Positions 9,096 to 17,688 of a stretch of 64,000 nt of DNA are shown here, piece by piece. The translations under genes and the position numbers were made by a program. The notes beneath the pieces are model-generated. The model was not told where the DNA came from. It did no database searches and saw nothing but the letters and a program-made list of their open reading frames with translations. Origin of the DNA: CAVSIS01 sp963814875 (GTDB taxonomy: Bacteria > Acidobacteriota > Thermoanaerobaculia > Thermoanaerobaculales > Sulfomarinibacteraceae); contig CAWFFJ010000017.1 of assembly GCA_963814875.1 (NCBI GenBank), forward strand, positions 181,840 through 245,839, in the 5' to 3' direction. Numbering within the stretch: the first letter of the stretch is position 1; every line of letters begins with the position of its first letter.

Positions 9096-10115
9096 CTACT
9101 CACTCTTGCCGGAGCGGTAGGCGTCGCGCAAGCGCATCGCCTGGTCGAAGATCTCGGCGGGCACGAACGAGCCCCGCAGCGTCGGGTAGGCGGCCTGGGC
9201 CGCGGTTCGCCACGCGGCCAGCGCTGCGGCGTCGACGTCGACGACGGTGAGCCCGTGGGCCTTCATCGCGGCGACGTCGTCGGTCTCTCCGGCGCGGGTC
9301 GATGCCGAGAGCTTCGCTACGGTTTCGCGGGCCGCCGCAATGAACGCCGGGCGCACGTCCTCGGGGACCTTGCTCCACGCGGCCTTGGAGAGCACCACGC
9401 CGCCGAGCAGCGGCGCCCACCGCAGGTCGGTCATGTACGGCGCGTGCCGGTACCACTGCAGCAGCACCGCGGCGCGCGACGTCGTCGGCACCGCGTCCAC
9501 CAGGCCGGTCTGGAGCGCGGTCGAGATCTCGGTCGAGGGCAGCGGGACCGGCTTGAAGCCGGCCGCCTTCCACAGCTCGATCCCGCGATCGTCGCCGGCC
9601 CACGAGAACATCTTGAGCTTCTTGAGGTCATCCGGCGTGCGCACCGGCGAGGTGGCGAAGAAGTGCACCCAGCCGGCGTCGGCCAGGGCGAGCACGACGA
9701 AGCCCTTGTCCTCGTAGATCCTCTCGAGCTCCGGCGTGAGCTTCTCAGTGACCGCGTCGAGCTCCGCGTAGGAGTCGAACATCATCGGCACGCACAGGGC
9801 GAAGATCGAGCGGTCGATGTCGGCGAAGCCCGATACCGTGAGCACACCGGCGTCGAGCGTGCCGAGGCGCATCTTGCGCACCACGTCGGTGTCGTCGCCG
9901 GCCACCCCGCCAGGGTAGAGGCGGACCGTGATCTTGCCCCCGGAGGCCTGCTGCCACTTCGCGGTCATCTCCTGGAGGGCGGTGTGCCAGGCCGATCCCT
10001 GAGGCACCAGGGTCGCCATCTTGATCATGGCCCTCTGGGCCTCGGCCGGCCCGGCGGCAGCAAGCATCAGCAGGGCGATCGGCACGATCGAGCGGGCTCT
10101 CAGTCGGAGATTCAC
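9096..10115 (-). CDS. TRAP transporter solute-binding protein DctP, copy 1
   Basis: This 339-residue periplasmic protein starts with a signal peptide (MNLRLRARSIVPIALLMLAA). The DctP fold then shows in IKMATLVPQGSAWHTALQEM, MRLGTLDAGVLTVSGF, TPDDLKKLKMFSW and the binding-site stretch VPTTSRAAVLLQW. It delivers its ligand to the DctQM permease encoded just downstream. The GTG start is chosen by comparison with copy 2 and by the AAAGGGAGC ribosome site; the frame stays open a little further upstream into tatT. Copies 1 and 2 differ at only a few residues. Confidence 0.92.
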   Translation of the reverse strand: MNLRLRARSIVPIALLMLAAAGPAEAQRAMIKMATLVPQGSAWHTALQEMTAKWQQASGGKITVRLYPGGVAGDDTDVVRKMRLGTLDAGVLTVSGFADIDRSIFALCVPMMFDSYAELDAVTEKLTPELERIYEDKGFVVLALADAGWVHFFATSPVRTPDDLKKLKMFSWAGDDRGIELWKAAGFKPVPLPSTEISTALQTGLVDAVPTTSRAAVLLQWYRHAPYMTDLRWAPLLGGVVLSKAAWSKVPEDVRPAFIAAARETVAKLSASTRAGETDDVAAMKAHGLTVVDVDAAALAAWRTAAQAAYPTLRGSFVPAEIFDQAMRLRDAYRSGKSE

Positions 10116-12778
10116 GCGAGGCTCCCTTTCGTCACTCGATGAACAGGTCGTCGGCATGCTCGAGCAGCCACCGGGCCCGTTTCTGGGTGATCAGGTTGGC
10201 GAGGCGCTGGTCGCCGGTGGTGTTGGCATCCACCGCCAGCGCGCGCTCGAGCAGGCTCGTGAACATGGCGCGGTCCTGGGTCGCCACGGCGACGTTCTCC
10301 GCAAGGCTGACCAGGGGCGAGACCCGTCGGCCGTCGGCCAGCCGCATCGCCTCGTCGAACGCCGCGAGGGCGCGGTCCACCGAGCCGCCGGCAGCCGCCG
10401 GACGACTCTCGTAGCTGATGGTGAAGTCCCAGATTGCGCCCAGTCCCCAGCTCGGGTCGAGCTCGCGCGCACGGTCGATCAGGGCGGCCGCGAGCGGCAG
10501 CTCGACGGCCAGATCGGGGTCGTCCTTGGCGAGCGAGATCTCGGAGCCCCACGCTGCGGCGGTCCAGTAGAGCAGCGGCACCTCGTCGCGCGTCACCGGC
10601 GCGAGGGCCCCGACGGGGTCGGCGGCAAGCGCGGCGCCGAGCCCGGGATGATCGACCTCGAGGCCGCGCATGCCGTAGGCCTGCGCGCGGCGGTAGAGGC
10701 GACGGGCCCGCCGGCGCATCGCAATCGCGGCGGCGAGGTCGCTGTCCTCGACGTAGTCTGCCTCGTTCTGTACGAACGCGTAGGCGTACTGGGTGAAGCC
10801 CGACGCGGCAGAGAGCAGCAGACCCTTGTGGCGGGGCGACTCGGCGAGCAGGCTCTCGGTGGTCTTGAGCGCGAACGGCATCGCGTCGCGGATCAGCTCG
10901 GGGTCGTCGTCGGAGGACCACGTCGCGCCGCCTTCGGCGAGCGCATTGCCAACCGAGTTCACCGCCATGCGCCGCACCGAGCAGCCGCAGGATCCCCAGC
11001 GACATGGCGTCGACGTAGGTGATCAGCAGCACACCGACGCCGAGGATGAGCAGGAAGGGCAGCACCGCGCGGTACAGCTTGGTGATCGGCGTTCCGAATC
11101 GGGATGCGGACAGGAACAGGTTGAGGCCCACCGGCGGGAACAGGAAGCCGAGCTCGAGGTTGGCGAGGAAGATCACCCCGAGGTGCACCGGGTCGACTCC
11201 GAACGCGACCCCGAGCGGGGCGACGAGTGGAGTCAGCACCACGATCGCGGAGTAGATCTCGAGCACCGAGCCGAGCACCAGCAGGATCACGTTGAGCACC
11301 AGCAGGAAGACCACCTGCGAGCTGACGTGCGCCTGGACGAAGGCGAGCAGCCGGCTCGGGATTTGGGCGTCCACCAGATACGAGGTCAGGCCCATGGCCG
11401 AGGCCAGCAGCATCAGCACCGCGCCGACCAGGGCGCCGCCCTTGAGCAGCACCGCCGGCAGCTCGCGCACCGGATGAATGTCCCGGGTGACGAAGCACTC
11501 GACGATCAGGGCGTAGGCCGCTGCCGCCGCCGACGCCTCGACCATCGACGCCAGACCGGTGGCGAACAGGCCGACGACCACCACCGGCACGAGCAGCTCC
11601 CACTTCGCCTCCCAGGTGGCGAGCGCGACCTCCTTGGGCGAGAACGGCACGGTGCTGCGTTGCTGGCGCCAGCCGATCAGGATGCCGTAGCCCGCCGCGA
11701 GCGCCACCAGGAGCAGGCCGGGCACCAGCCCGGCGAGGTACAGATTGTCGGCTGGCACGTTGGCGACCACCGAGTACAGGATCACCGGCAGGCTGGGCGG
11801 GAACAGCAGCCCGAGGCTGCCGCCGGCGGTGACCAGGCCGAGCGAGAAGCGCTCGGAATAGCCGTCCTCGCGCAGGATCGGGTAGACCAGACCGCCGAGC
11901 GCGATGATCGTGATCCCGGAGCCGCCGGTGAAGGTCGTGAACAGGGCGCAGACCCCGGCGACCAGCACCGCGATCCCACCCGGCATCCAGCCGAACAGAG
12001 CGCGGAAGAAGCGCACCAGACGGCGGGCGGCCTGCGACTCGGCGAGGATGTAGCCGCACGCGGTCAGGAGAGGGATCGCGGGCAGGGTAGGGGAGGCGAC
12101 GAGGCGGTAGATCTCGGCCGGCACCGCCGACACCGGCGTCCACTCGGCGAAGAACAGCAGCATGCCGACACCGGCCATCGCTGCGTAGACCGGGCTGCCG
12201 AGAATCGTCGCCACCAGCACCAGGCCGAGCAAGACCCATAGCGCGGGTCCGGCGGGCGGCTCCGGCAGCAGTCCAAGCCCAAACGCCGCGGCAACCGCGG
12301 CGACGGCGGCCGCGCGACCCGGCCAGCGCGGCGAAGCACGCCACGCGAGGCGCCCCGCCATCAAGACCAGGCACACCGGCATCACCAGCTCCGCCACCCA
12401 CACCGGCAGCCCGATCGAGAACCGCGCTCCCTGCTGCCGGTCGGCCATCACGACCTGGAACGCGCCCCAGGCGAGGACCGCGGTCACCGCTGCGGCAACC
12501 GACATCGCGAAGGTCTGCACCGCGCGCCGCGCCCGGCTGCCCTCGCGGAAGATCTGGGCGGTAGACAGGGTCAGGTGGGTGCCCTCGCGTACCGCGAGCA
12601 ACCCGCCGAGGAAGGCGAGCCAGAGGGTGAGCTGCTGCAGGTAAGTCGCATTGCCGGGGATGTGGAAGCCGCCGAACGGGCGGCCGATCGCATCGACGAG
12701 CGGCAGCGAGATCGCGGCGAGGAAGGCCGCCACGATCAGCCAGCCCTCGAACCTCAGCGGCAGCTCGCGTACCTTCAC
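10112..12778 (-). CDS. TRAP transporter DctQM permease, copy 2, reading through its lost stop
   Basis: About 600 residues from the GTG at 12778 are nearly identical to copy 1 minus the 40-residue internal repeat. They keep the DctQ unit, GGSGITIIALGG and the final MSLGILRLLG. Copy 1 then ends with R and a stop. Here the duplication junction replaces that end, and the frame runs on for nearly 290 residues out of frame through tatT copy 1 (AAHGGELGWQCARRRRRD...), giving an 888-residue ORF. The extension is arginine-rich and has no family resemblance. Membrane transport function may survive if the tail is tolerated or removed. Confidence 0.85.
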   Translation of the reverse strand: MKVRELPLRFEGWLIVAAFLAAISLPLVDAIGRPFGGFHIPGNATYLQQLTLWLAFLGGLLAVREGTHLTLSTAQIFREGSRARRAVQTFAMSVAAAVTAVLAWGAFQVVMADRQQGARFSIGLPVWVAELVMPVCLVLMAGRLAWRASPRWPGRAAAVAAVAAAFGLGLLPEPPAGPALWVLLGLVLVATILGSPVYAAMAGVGMLLFFAEWTPVSAVPAEIYRLVASPTLPAIPLLTACGYILAESQAARRLVRFFRALFGWMPGGIAVLVAGVCALFTTFTGGSGITIIALGGLVYPILREDGYSERFSLGLVTAGGSLGLLFPPSLPVILYSVVANVPADNLYLAGLVPGLLLVALAAGYGILIGWRQQRSTVPFSPKEVALATWEAKWELLVPVVVVGLFATGLASMVEASAAAAAYALIVECFVTRDIHPVRELPAVLLKGGALVGAVLMLLASAMGLTSYLVDAQIPSRLLAFVQAHVSSQVVFLLVLNVILLVLGSVLEIYSAIVVLTPLVAPLGVAFGVDPVHLGVIFLANLELGFLFPPVGLNLFLSASRFGTPITKLYRAVLPFLLILGVGVLLITYVDAMSLGILRLLGAAHGGELGWQCARRRRRDVVLRRRPRADPRRDAVRAQDHREPARRVAPPQGSAALCRVGLHPVRLRVRTERGRLRRGQRPRRRDCDAPAGPSPLPPRAGLRHARPRGRSSRARRRACRRPRRGPRAGDARRGAAALLDRRSVGLRDLARQGRPRSGRRAAARGRPDRPCARARPELGTGRNLGLHHQLRESSGGCRRLGGPRPRGVRRGDAAGRRPTGLAPGQPCGERRRGDPGPRHVHEPARARAGGGCQHHRRPAPRQPDHPETGPVAARACRRPVHRVTKGSLA
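10132..10977 (-). pseudogene. TRAP transporter TatT-like TPR protein, copy 1, lacking its lipoprotein signal
   Basis: The reading frame matches copy 2 (13847-14791) from RRMAVNSVGNALAEG to the C-terminus. The duplication junction removes the signal peptide and lipobox (AAFSGC in copy 2). The only in-frame start is a GTG at 10977 without a good ribosome site, directly at the junction. TatT-type proteins are periplasmic TPR lipoproteins that bind TRAP receptors, as described in Treponema. Without export signal this copy cannot reach the periplasm, so I call it a pseudogene even though the frame is open. Confidence 0.8.
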
Positions 12779-14699
12779 GGGGCCATTCTCACCGATGAAC
12801 GGGTTTGCAGCTACTTACTCTTGCCGGAGCGGTAGGCGTCGCGCAAGCGCATCGCCTGGTCGAAGATCTCGGCGGGCACGAACGAGCCCCGCAGCGTCGG
12901 GTAGGCGGCTTGGGCCGCGGTTCGCCACGCGGCCAGCGCTGCGGCGTCGACGTCGACGACGGTGAGCCCGTGGGCCTTCATCGCGGCGACGTCGTCGGTC
13001 TCTCCGGCGCGGGTCGATGCCGAGAGCTTCGCTACGGTTTCGCGGGCCGCCGCAATGAACGCCGGGCGCGCGTCCTCGGGGACCTTGCTCCACGCGGCTT
13101 TGGAGAGCACCACGCCGCCGAGCAGCGGCGCCCACCGCAGGTCGGTCATGTACGGCGCGTGCCGGTACCACTGCAGCAGCACCGCGGCGCGCGACGTCGT
13201 CGGCACCGCGTCCACCAGGCCGGTCTGGAGCGCGGTCGAGATCTCGGTCGACGGCAGCGGGACCGGCTTGAAGCCGGCCGCCTTCCACAGCTCGATCCCG
13301 CGATCGTCGCCGGCCCACGAGAACATCTTGAGCTTCTTGAGGTCATCCGGCGTGCGCACCGGCGAGGTGGCGAAGAAGTGCACCCAGCCGGCGTCGGCCA
13401 GGGCGAGCACGACGAAGCCCTTGTCCTCGTAGATCCTCTCGAGCTCCGGCGTGAGCTTCGCGGTGACCGCGTCGAGCTCCGCGTAGGAGTCGAACATCAT
13501 CGGCACGCACAGGGCGAAGATCGAGCGGTCGATGTCGGCGAAGCCCGATACCGTGAGCACACCTGCGTCGAGCGTGCCGAGGCGCATCTTGCGCACCACG
13601 TCGGTGTCGTCGCCGGCCACCCCGCCAGGGTAGAGGCGGACCGTGATCTTGCCCCCGGAGGCCTGCTGCCACTTCGCCGTCATCTCCTGGAGGGCGGTGT
13701 GCCAGGCCGATCCCTGAGGCACGAGGGTCGCCATCTTGATCATGGCCCTCTGGGCGTCGGCCGGTCCGGCGGCAGCAAGCACCAGCAGGGCGATCGGCAC
13801 GATCGAGCGGGCTCTCAGTCGGAGATTCACGCGAGGCTCCCTTTCGTCACTCTATAAACAGGTCGTCGGCATGATCGAGCAGCCACCGGGCCCGTTTCTG
13901 GGTGATCAGGTTGGCGAGGCGCTGGTCGCCGGTGGTGTCGGCATCCACCGCCAGCGCGCGCTCGAGCAGGCTCGTGAACATGGTGCGGTCCTGGGTCGCC
14001 ACGGCGACGTTCTCCGCAAGGCTGACCAGGGGCGAGACCCGTCGGCCGTCGGCCAGCCGCATCGCCTCGTCGAACGCCGCGAGGGCGCGGTCCACCGAGC
14101 CGCCGGCAGCCGCCGGACGACTCTCGTAGCAGATGGTGAAGTCCCAGATTGCGCCCAGTCCCCAGCTCGGGTCGAGCTCGCGCGCACGGTCGATCAGGGC
14201 GGCCGCGAGCGGCAGCTCGACGGCCAGATCGGGGTCGTCCTTGGCGAGCGAGATCTCGGAGCCCCACGCTGCGGCGGTCCAGTAGAGCAGCGGCACCTCG
14301 TCGCGCGTCACCGGCGCGAGGGCCCCGACGGGGTCGGCGGCAAGCGCGGCGCCGAGCCCGGGATGATCGACCTCGAGGCCGCGCATGCCGTAGGCCTGCG
14401 CGCGGCGGTAGAGGCGACGCGCCCGCCGCCGCATCGCAATCGCGGCGGCGAGGTCGCTGTCCTCGACGTAGTCTGCCTCGTTCTGTACGAACGCGTAGGC
14501 GTACTGGGTGAAGCCCGACGCGGCAGAAAGCAGCAAACCCTTGTGGCGGGGCGACTCGGCGAGCAGGCTCTCGGTGGTCTTGAGCGCGAACGGCAGCGCG
14601 TCGCGGATGAGCTCGGGATCGTCGTCAGACGACCACGTCGCGCCGCCCTCGGCGAGCGCGTTGCCTACCGAGTTCACCGCCACGCGCCGCACCGAGCAG
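10985..14699. repeat. TRAP-locus tandem duplication, copy 2
   Basis: This is the second unit of the tandem duplication, 3,715 bp from the first. It holds DctQM without its native stop, DctP, and the part of TatT downstream of the lipobox. The intact upstream end (14700-14791) is single copy. Confidence 0.92.
12811..13830 (-). CDS. TRAP transporter solute-binding protein DctP, copy 2
   Basis: This 339-residue receptor is nearly identical to copy 1, with differences such as ALLVLAAAGPADAQ in the signal peptide and one Glu-to-Ala change in AVTAKLTPELERIY. The signal peptide and all binding-domain motifs (IKMATLVPQGSAWH, TSRAAVLLQW) are present. It starts at a GTG directly after the tatT stop, with AAAGGGAGC as ribosome site, so tatT-dctP-dctQM form one operon on the minus strand. 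The ligand is unknown. Confidence 0.93.
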   Translation of the reverse strand: MNLRLRARSIVPIALLVLAAAGPADAQRAMIKMATLVPQGSAWHTALQEMTAKWQQASGGKITVRLYPGGVAGDDTDVVRKMRLGTLDAGVLTVSGFADIDRSIFALCVPMMFDSYAELDAVTAKLTPELERIYEDKGFVVLALADAGWVHFFATSPVRTPDDLKKLKMFSWAGDDRGIELWKAAGFKPVPLPSTEISTALQTGLVDAVPTTSRAAVLLQWYRHAPYMTDLRWAPLLGGVVLSKAAWSKVPEDARPAFIAAARETVAKLSASTRAGETDDVAAMKAHGLTVVDVDAAALAAWRTAAQAAYPTLRGSFVPAEIFDQAMRLRDAYRSGKSK

Positions 14700-14791
14700 C
14701 CGCTGAAGGCTGCAACGGAGAACGCGGCGAGCGCGGCCGCCGCTAGCACCCGCCCGAGCCCCCCTTTCCGCAGACCACCGGACATGCCCAC
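13847..14791 (-). CDS. TRAP transporter TatT-like TPR lipoprotein, copy 2 (intact)
   Basis: This 314-residue protein begins with a lipoprotein signal: hydrophobic VLAAAALAAFSVAA, then lipobox AFSGC. The mature part is helical with TPR-like segments (LRAQAYG-type helices; AIAMRRRARRLYRRAQAYGM; LPLAAALIDRARELDPSWGL; LLERALAVDADTTGDQRLANL). In the TatT family these trimeric TPR lipoproteins pair with DctP receptors for hydrophobic ligands. It is the first gene of the TRAP operon, starting with ATG at 14791. This is the only copy able to be exported and lipidated, so both TRAP receptors may depend on it. Confidence 0.85.
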   Translation of the reverse strand: MGMSGGLRKGGLGRVLAAAALAAFSVAAFSGCSVRRVAVNSVGNALAEGGATWSSDDDPELIRDALPFALKTTESLLAESPRHKGLLLSAASGFTQYAYAFVQNEADYVEDSDLAAAIAMRRRARRLYRRAQAYGMRGLEVDHPGLGAALAADPVGALAPVTRDEVPLLYWTAAAWGSEISLAKDDPDLAVELPLAAALIDRARELDPSWGLGAIWDFTICYESRPAAAGGSVDRALAAFDEAMRLADGRRVSPLVSLAENVAVATQDRTMFTSLLERALAVDADTTGDQRLANLITQKRARWLLDHADDLFIE

Positions 14792-15031
14792 CTCCAGTGT
14801 CCCGACACGCCGAGCACATCTTAGTACTCCCCGCTGTGATGGCAGATCGGCGCCCGCGGTAGGGAGGTGCTAAAACTGCGATCCGATGTCAACTCGGCGC
14901 GTGGTCCTGTCGTTCTGGCCGGGTCGCACGGGGCGTGACCGTCCCGGTGCCGGTCCGCCCGTGGCACGGGTTATGCTCCATCTCCAGCCGTCCGGGGAGG
15001 AGTTCCCGGTTTCGCGAAAGGAGCGAAATCT

Positions 15032-15397
15032 ATGAGGCACAGGTCCCTGATTGCGCTGGGAATGGTGTTCGGACTCGGGCTCGCCGTGGCCGCGTTCGCG
15101 GCCGACAAGCCTCTCGTGGCACAGGGCAAGATCGCCCACATCGACGCCAAGGCGAATACCTTGACCCTAGCGGCCGGAGAGGAGCATGTGACCTTCACTC
15201 TCGGAGCAAACACAGCCTACACCGCCTTTGGCAAGGCCTCGACGATGGCGAGGCTGCGCTCGGGTGAGCAGGCGATCGTGCACTACACGATGTCCGGTGA
15301 GACCCGCATGGCGACGACGGTCGAGGTGGTCGGGACCCAACCGACGGCCGCGCACGCCAAGCACAACAACGCGAAGCCCGCACCGACCACCCACTGA
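15032..15397 (+). CDS. Small exported protein of unknown function
   Basis: The 121-residue product has a signal peptide (MRHRSLIALGMVFGLGLAVAAFA) and then a short beta-rich domain: GKIAHIDAKANTLTLAAGEE, FTLGANTAYTAFGKAS, RSGEQAIVHYTMSGETRMA. It ends in a His/Ala/Pro-rich tail. The pattern of short strands resembles small OB-like periplasmic domains, but I do not recognise a named family. An AAAGGAGCG ribosome site precedes the ATG, and a strong terminator follows, so this is a single-gene transcript. Confidence 0.75.
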   Translation: MRHRSLIALGMVFGLGLAVAAFAADKPLVAQGKIAHIDAKANTLTLAAGEEHVTFTLGANTAYTAFGKASTMARLRSGEQAIVHYTMSGETRMATTVEVVGTQPTAAHAKHNNAKPAPTTH

Positions 15398-15471
15398 CGA
15401 CAGCTTCTGAAGACGGCTTCTGTCGGCGTCAACGACCGGCCGGCTCACTCACCAACCAACCAACAAACCTC

Positions 15472-15501
15472 GGGGCGCCGGACTCCTCCCGGCGCCCTTT
15501 T
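15472..15501 (+). terminator. Rho-independent terminator
   Basis: GGGCGCCGG (15473-15481) pairs perfectly with CCGGCGCCC (15489-15497) across a seven-base loop, followed by TTTT. It lies 75 bases after the small exported gene and also faces the 3' end of the convergent aldo/keto reductase. Confidence 0.9.
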
Positions 15502-15516
15502 CATGCCCACAAGATC

Positions 15517-16503
15517 CTAGCCGTTCACGAACCGCATCGCCGCCTCCGGGTAGCGCAGCCCCTGCGCGAGCCCCGGCGGCAGGACCTCGTCGATGTGGAC
15601 GAGATCGGCCTCGGTCAGCGTGACGTCCACCGCCGCGGCATTTTCCTCGAGCCGCGAGACGTGGCGGGTGCCGGGGATCGGCACCACGTCCTCGCCCTGT
15701 GCCAGCAGCCAGGCGAGCGCGAGCTGGGCCGGCGTGCACCGCTTGGACTCGGAGAGGTCGCGGATGCGCGCGACCAGGCGCAGGTTGTGGCGGAAGTTCT
15801 CGCCCTGGAATCGTGGGTTGGCGCGACGCCAGTCGTCCTCGGCGAAGTCGTCCGGGCTCGTGAACACGCCGGTGAGGAACCCGCGGCCGAGGGGCGAGTA
15901 GGGAACCAAGCCGATCCCGAGCTCGCGGCAGGTGGGCAGGATCTCGGGCTCCACGTCCCGCGTCCACAGCGAGTACTCGCTTTGCAGCGCGGCGATCGGG
16001 TGGACCGCTGCCGCTCGGCGCAGCGTGGCTGCGCTCGCCTCCGACATGCCGAGGTGGCGGATCTTGCCGGCCGCGACCAGCTCAGCCATGGCGCCTATGG
16101 TGTCCTCGATCGGCACTTCGGTGTCGACGCGGTGCTGGTAGTAGAGGTCGATGTGGTCCACCCCGAGACGCTTCAGGCTCGCGTCGCACGCCTCGCGAAC
16201 GTACTCCGGGCGGCCGCTGATGCCGAGCATGCTGCCTCCGGGCCCTCGCCGGATGCCGAACTTCGTCGCCAGCTCGACCTCGTCGCGGCGCTCGTTGAGC
16301 ACACGCGCGAGCAGCTCTTCGTTGCGGCCGGTGCCGTACATGTCCGAGGTGTCCCAGAAGCTGACGCCGACATCGAGCGCGCGGTGAAGTGTCGCGATCG
16401 AGGCGTCGTCGTCGCTTTCGCCATAGAAGTCGGACATCCCCATGCAGCCGAGGCCGATCGCCGAGACGCTGAGGCCGCTTTTGCCAAGCTCTCGTGTGTA
16501 CAT
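15517..16503 (-). CDS. Aldo/keto reductase
   Basis: The 328-residue NADPH-dependent oxidoreductase begins MYTRELGKSGLSVSAIGLGC. The catalytic tetrad is visible: Asp and Tyr in FWDTSDMYGTG, Lys in ELATKFGIRR and His in DLYYQHRVD. The cofactor-binding end has VVPIPGTRHVSRLEENAAA. It belongs to the AKR13-like group (YakC-type) that reduces aldehydes; the physiological substrate is unknown. An upstream in-frame Met would add 56 residues without family similarity. The ATG at 16503 with GGAGGAGCG in front is clearly the start. Confidence 0.93.
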   Translation of the reverse strand: MYTRELGKSGLSVSAIGLGCMGMSDFYGESDDDASIATLHRALDVGVSFWDTSDMYGTGRNEELLARVLNERRDEVELATKFGIRRGPGGSMLGISGRPEYVREACDASLKRLGVDHIDLYYQHRVDTEVPIEDTIGAMAELVAAGKIRHLGMSEASAATLRRAAAVHPIAALQSEYSLWTRDVEPEILPTCRELGIGLVPYSPLGRGFLTGVFTSPDDFAEDDWRRANPRFQGENFRHNLRLVARIRDLSESKRCTPAQLALAWLLAQGEDVVPIPGTRHVSRLEENAAAVDVTLTEADLVHIDEVLPPGLAQGLRYPEAAMRFVNG

Positions 16504-16744
16504 CACGCTCCTCCGTGGTCTTGAAGGCGGCGTCCGCGAGGTCGACCGCCGGGTGGTTTGGAAAACGATCCGCCCGCCGAGTTCGGCGGCGCGGTGCCTA
16601 TCTGAGAGCAACCACGAACCGCCCCCGGGAAGTCCCTCGGTCTGTCGGCGATCCGGCGGGCCCGGCGTCATCCTTCGCTATACTCGGCACATGGCCCTCG
16701 AGCGGGAGCTGTTCGGAGTGTCGGCGGCGTGACGCTGAGAGCCC

Positions 16745-17617
16745 TTGCTCCCGACGACGTCACCCGGTTCGCGGTCGTCCTGCGCCGGGGCGCGACACGC
16801 CTCGCGCTTGGCCGACCCATGGAGCGGTAGCACGACCGCCTCGCCCCCGCTCGGAGGTGCCACCGGCGCCGCGCCGCTCGGGGGCGTACCCGCCATCTCG
16901 CTGGTAATCCCGGCCCACAACGAGGAGGTCCTCCTGCCGCGCCTGCTCGACACCATCGACCTGGCCCGCGAGCGCTTCGCTCGCGGACGCAATGCCGTCG
17001 AGGTCATCGTCGCCGACAACGCCTCTACCGACCGCACCGCCGAGATCGCGGCGACGCGCGGCTGCACCGTCGCCCTGGTCGCCGCGCGCTGCATCGCCGC
17101 TGCACGCAACGGCGGCGCGGGGGCCGCCCGCGGTGAGGTGCTCTGCTTCGTCGATGCCGATGCCCGCATCCACCCCGAGACCTTCAACGTCGTCGACCGC
17201 GCGGTCGCTGACGGACGCTGGATCGCCGGCGCCACTGGCGTGCGCCTCGAGCGGTGGTCCCTCGGTATCGCCGTGACCTACGCTCTCCTGATCCCCTTGG
17301 TGTGGCTGCTGCGAATGGACACCGGCGTCGTGTTCTGCCGGCGCCGCGACTTCGAGACCGTCGGCGGTTACGACGAGCGGCGCCTGTTCGGCGAGGACGT
17401 CCAGTTGCTGTGGAACCTGCGCCGCCTCGGCAAGCCCCGCGGCCAGAGCCTGGTGCGCCTCAAAGGCGCCAAGACCCTCAACTCGATGCGCAAGTTCGAC
17501 CGTTGGGGAGAGTGGCACTACATCACTCAGATGTTCCGCCTGGTGCCGATGATGCAGCGCCGCCCGAAGGACGCCACCGACTTCGCCCGACGCTACTGGT
17601 ACGGCGACGAGCGGTGA
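16745..17617 (+). CDS. Family 2 glycosyltransferase
   Basis: The catalytic GT-A domain begins at AISLVIPAHNEEVLLPRLLD and contains the nucleotide-sugar motif DNASTDRTAEIAA, the DxD-type metal site LCFVDADARIHPE and the acceptor region RRDFETVGGYDERRLFGEDV. A hydrophobic stretch (IAVTYALLIPLVWLLRMD) may dip into the membrane. It should transfer a sugar to a lipid or polysaccharide acceptor on the cytoplasmic face. The 5' end is uncertain: the frame has only TTG candidates before the domain, at 16745 or about 21 codons later. A short GTG-initiated ORF (33 codons) overlaps in another frame, so a frameshift near the start is possible. Confidence 0.85.
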   Translation: MLPTTSPGSRSSCAGARHASRLADPWSGSTTASPPLGGATGAAPLGGVPAISLVIPAHNEEVLLPRLLDTIDLARERFARGRNAVEVIVADNASTDRTAEIAATRGCTVALVAARCIAAARNGGAGAARGEVLCFVDADARIHPETFNVVDRAVADGRWIAGATGVRLERWSLGIAVTYALLIPLVWLLRMDTGVVFCRRRDFETVGGYDERRLFGEDVQLLWNLRRLGKPRGQSLVRLKGAKTLNSMRKFDRWGEWHYITQMFRLVPMMQRRPKDATDFARRYWYGDER

Positions 17618-17688
17618 GCGGGCGCCCGATGGGCCGGATGCGAGGAAGCTCTGACCATTCCTGATCTTCGGTCTACCGGCGCCATATC

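Larger units (their letters stand above)
7150..10984. repeat. TRAP-locus tandem duplication, copy 1
   Basis: DctQM, DctP and truncated TatT here match the genes at 10985-14699 at a constant offset of 3,715 bp (gene ends 9096 versus 12811, 10132 versus 13847, 9063 versus 12778). The junction near 10978-10988 lies in a short shared sequence, CCGAGCAG, found both in the tail of dctQM and inside tatT. This microhomology explains the breakpoint. Scattered substitutions between copies indicate a genuine, somewhat old duplication. Confidence 0.92.
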
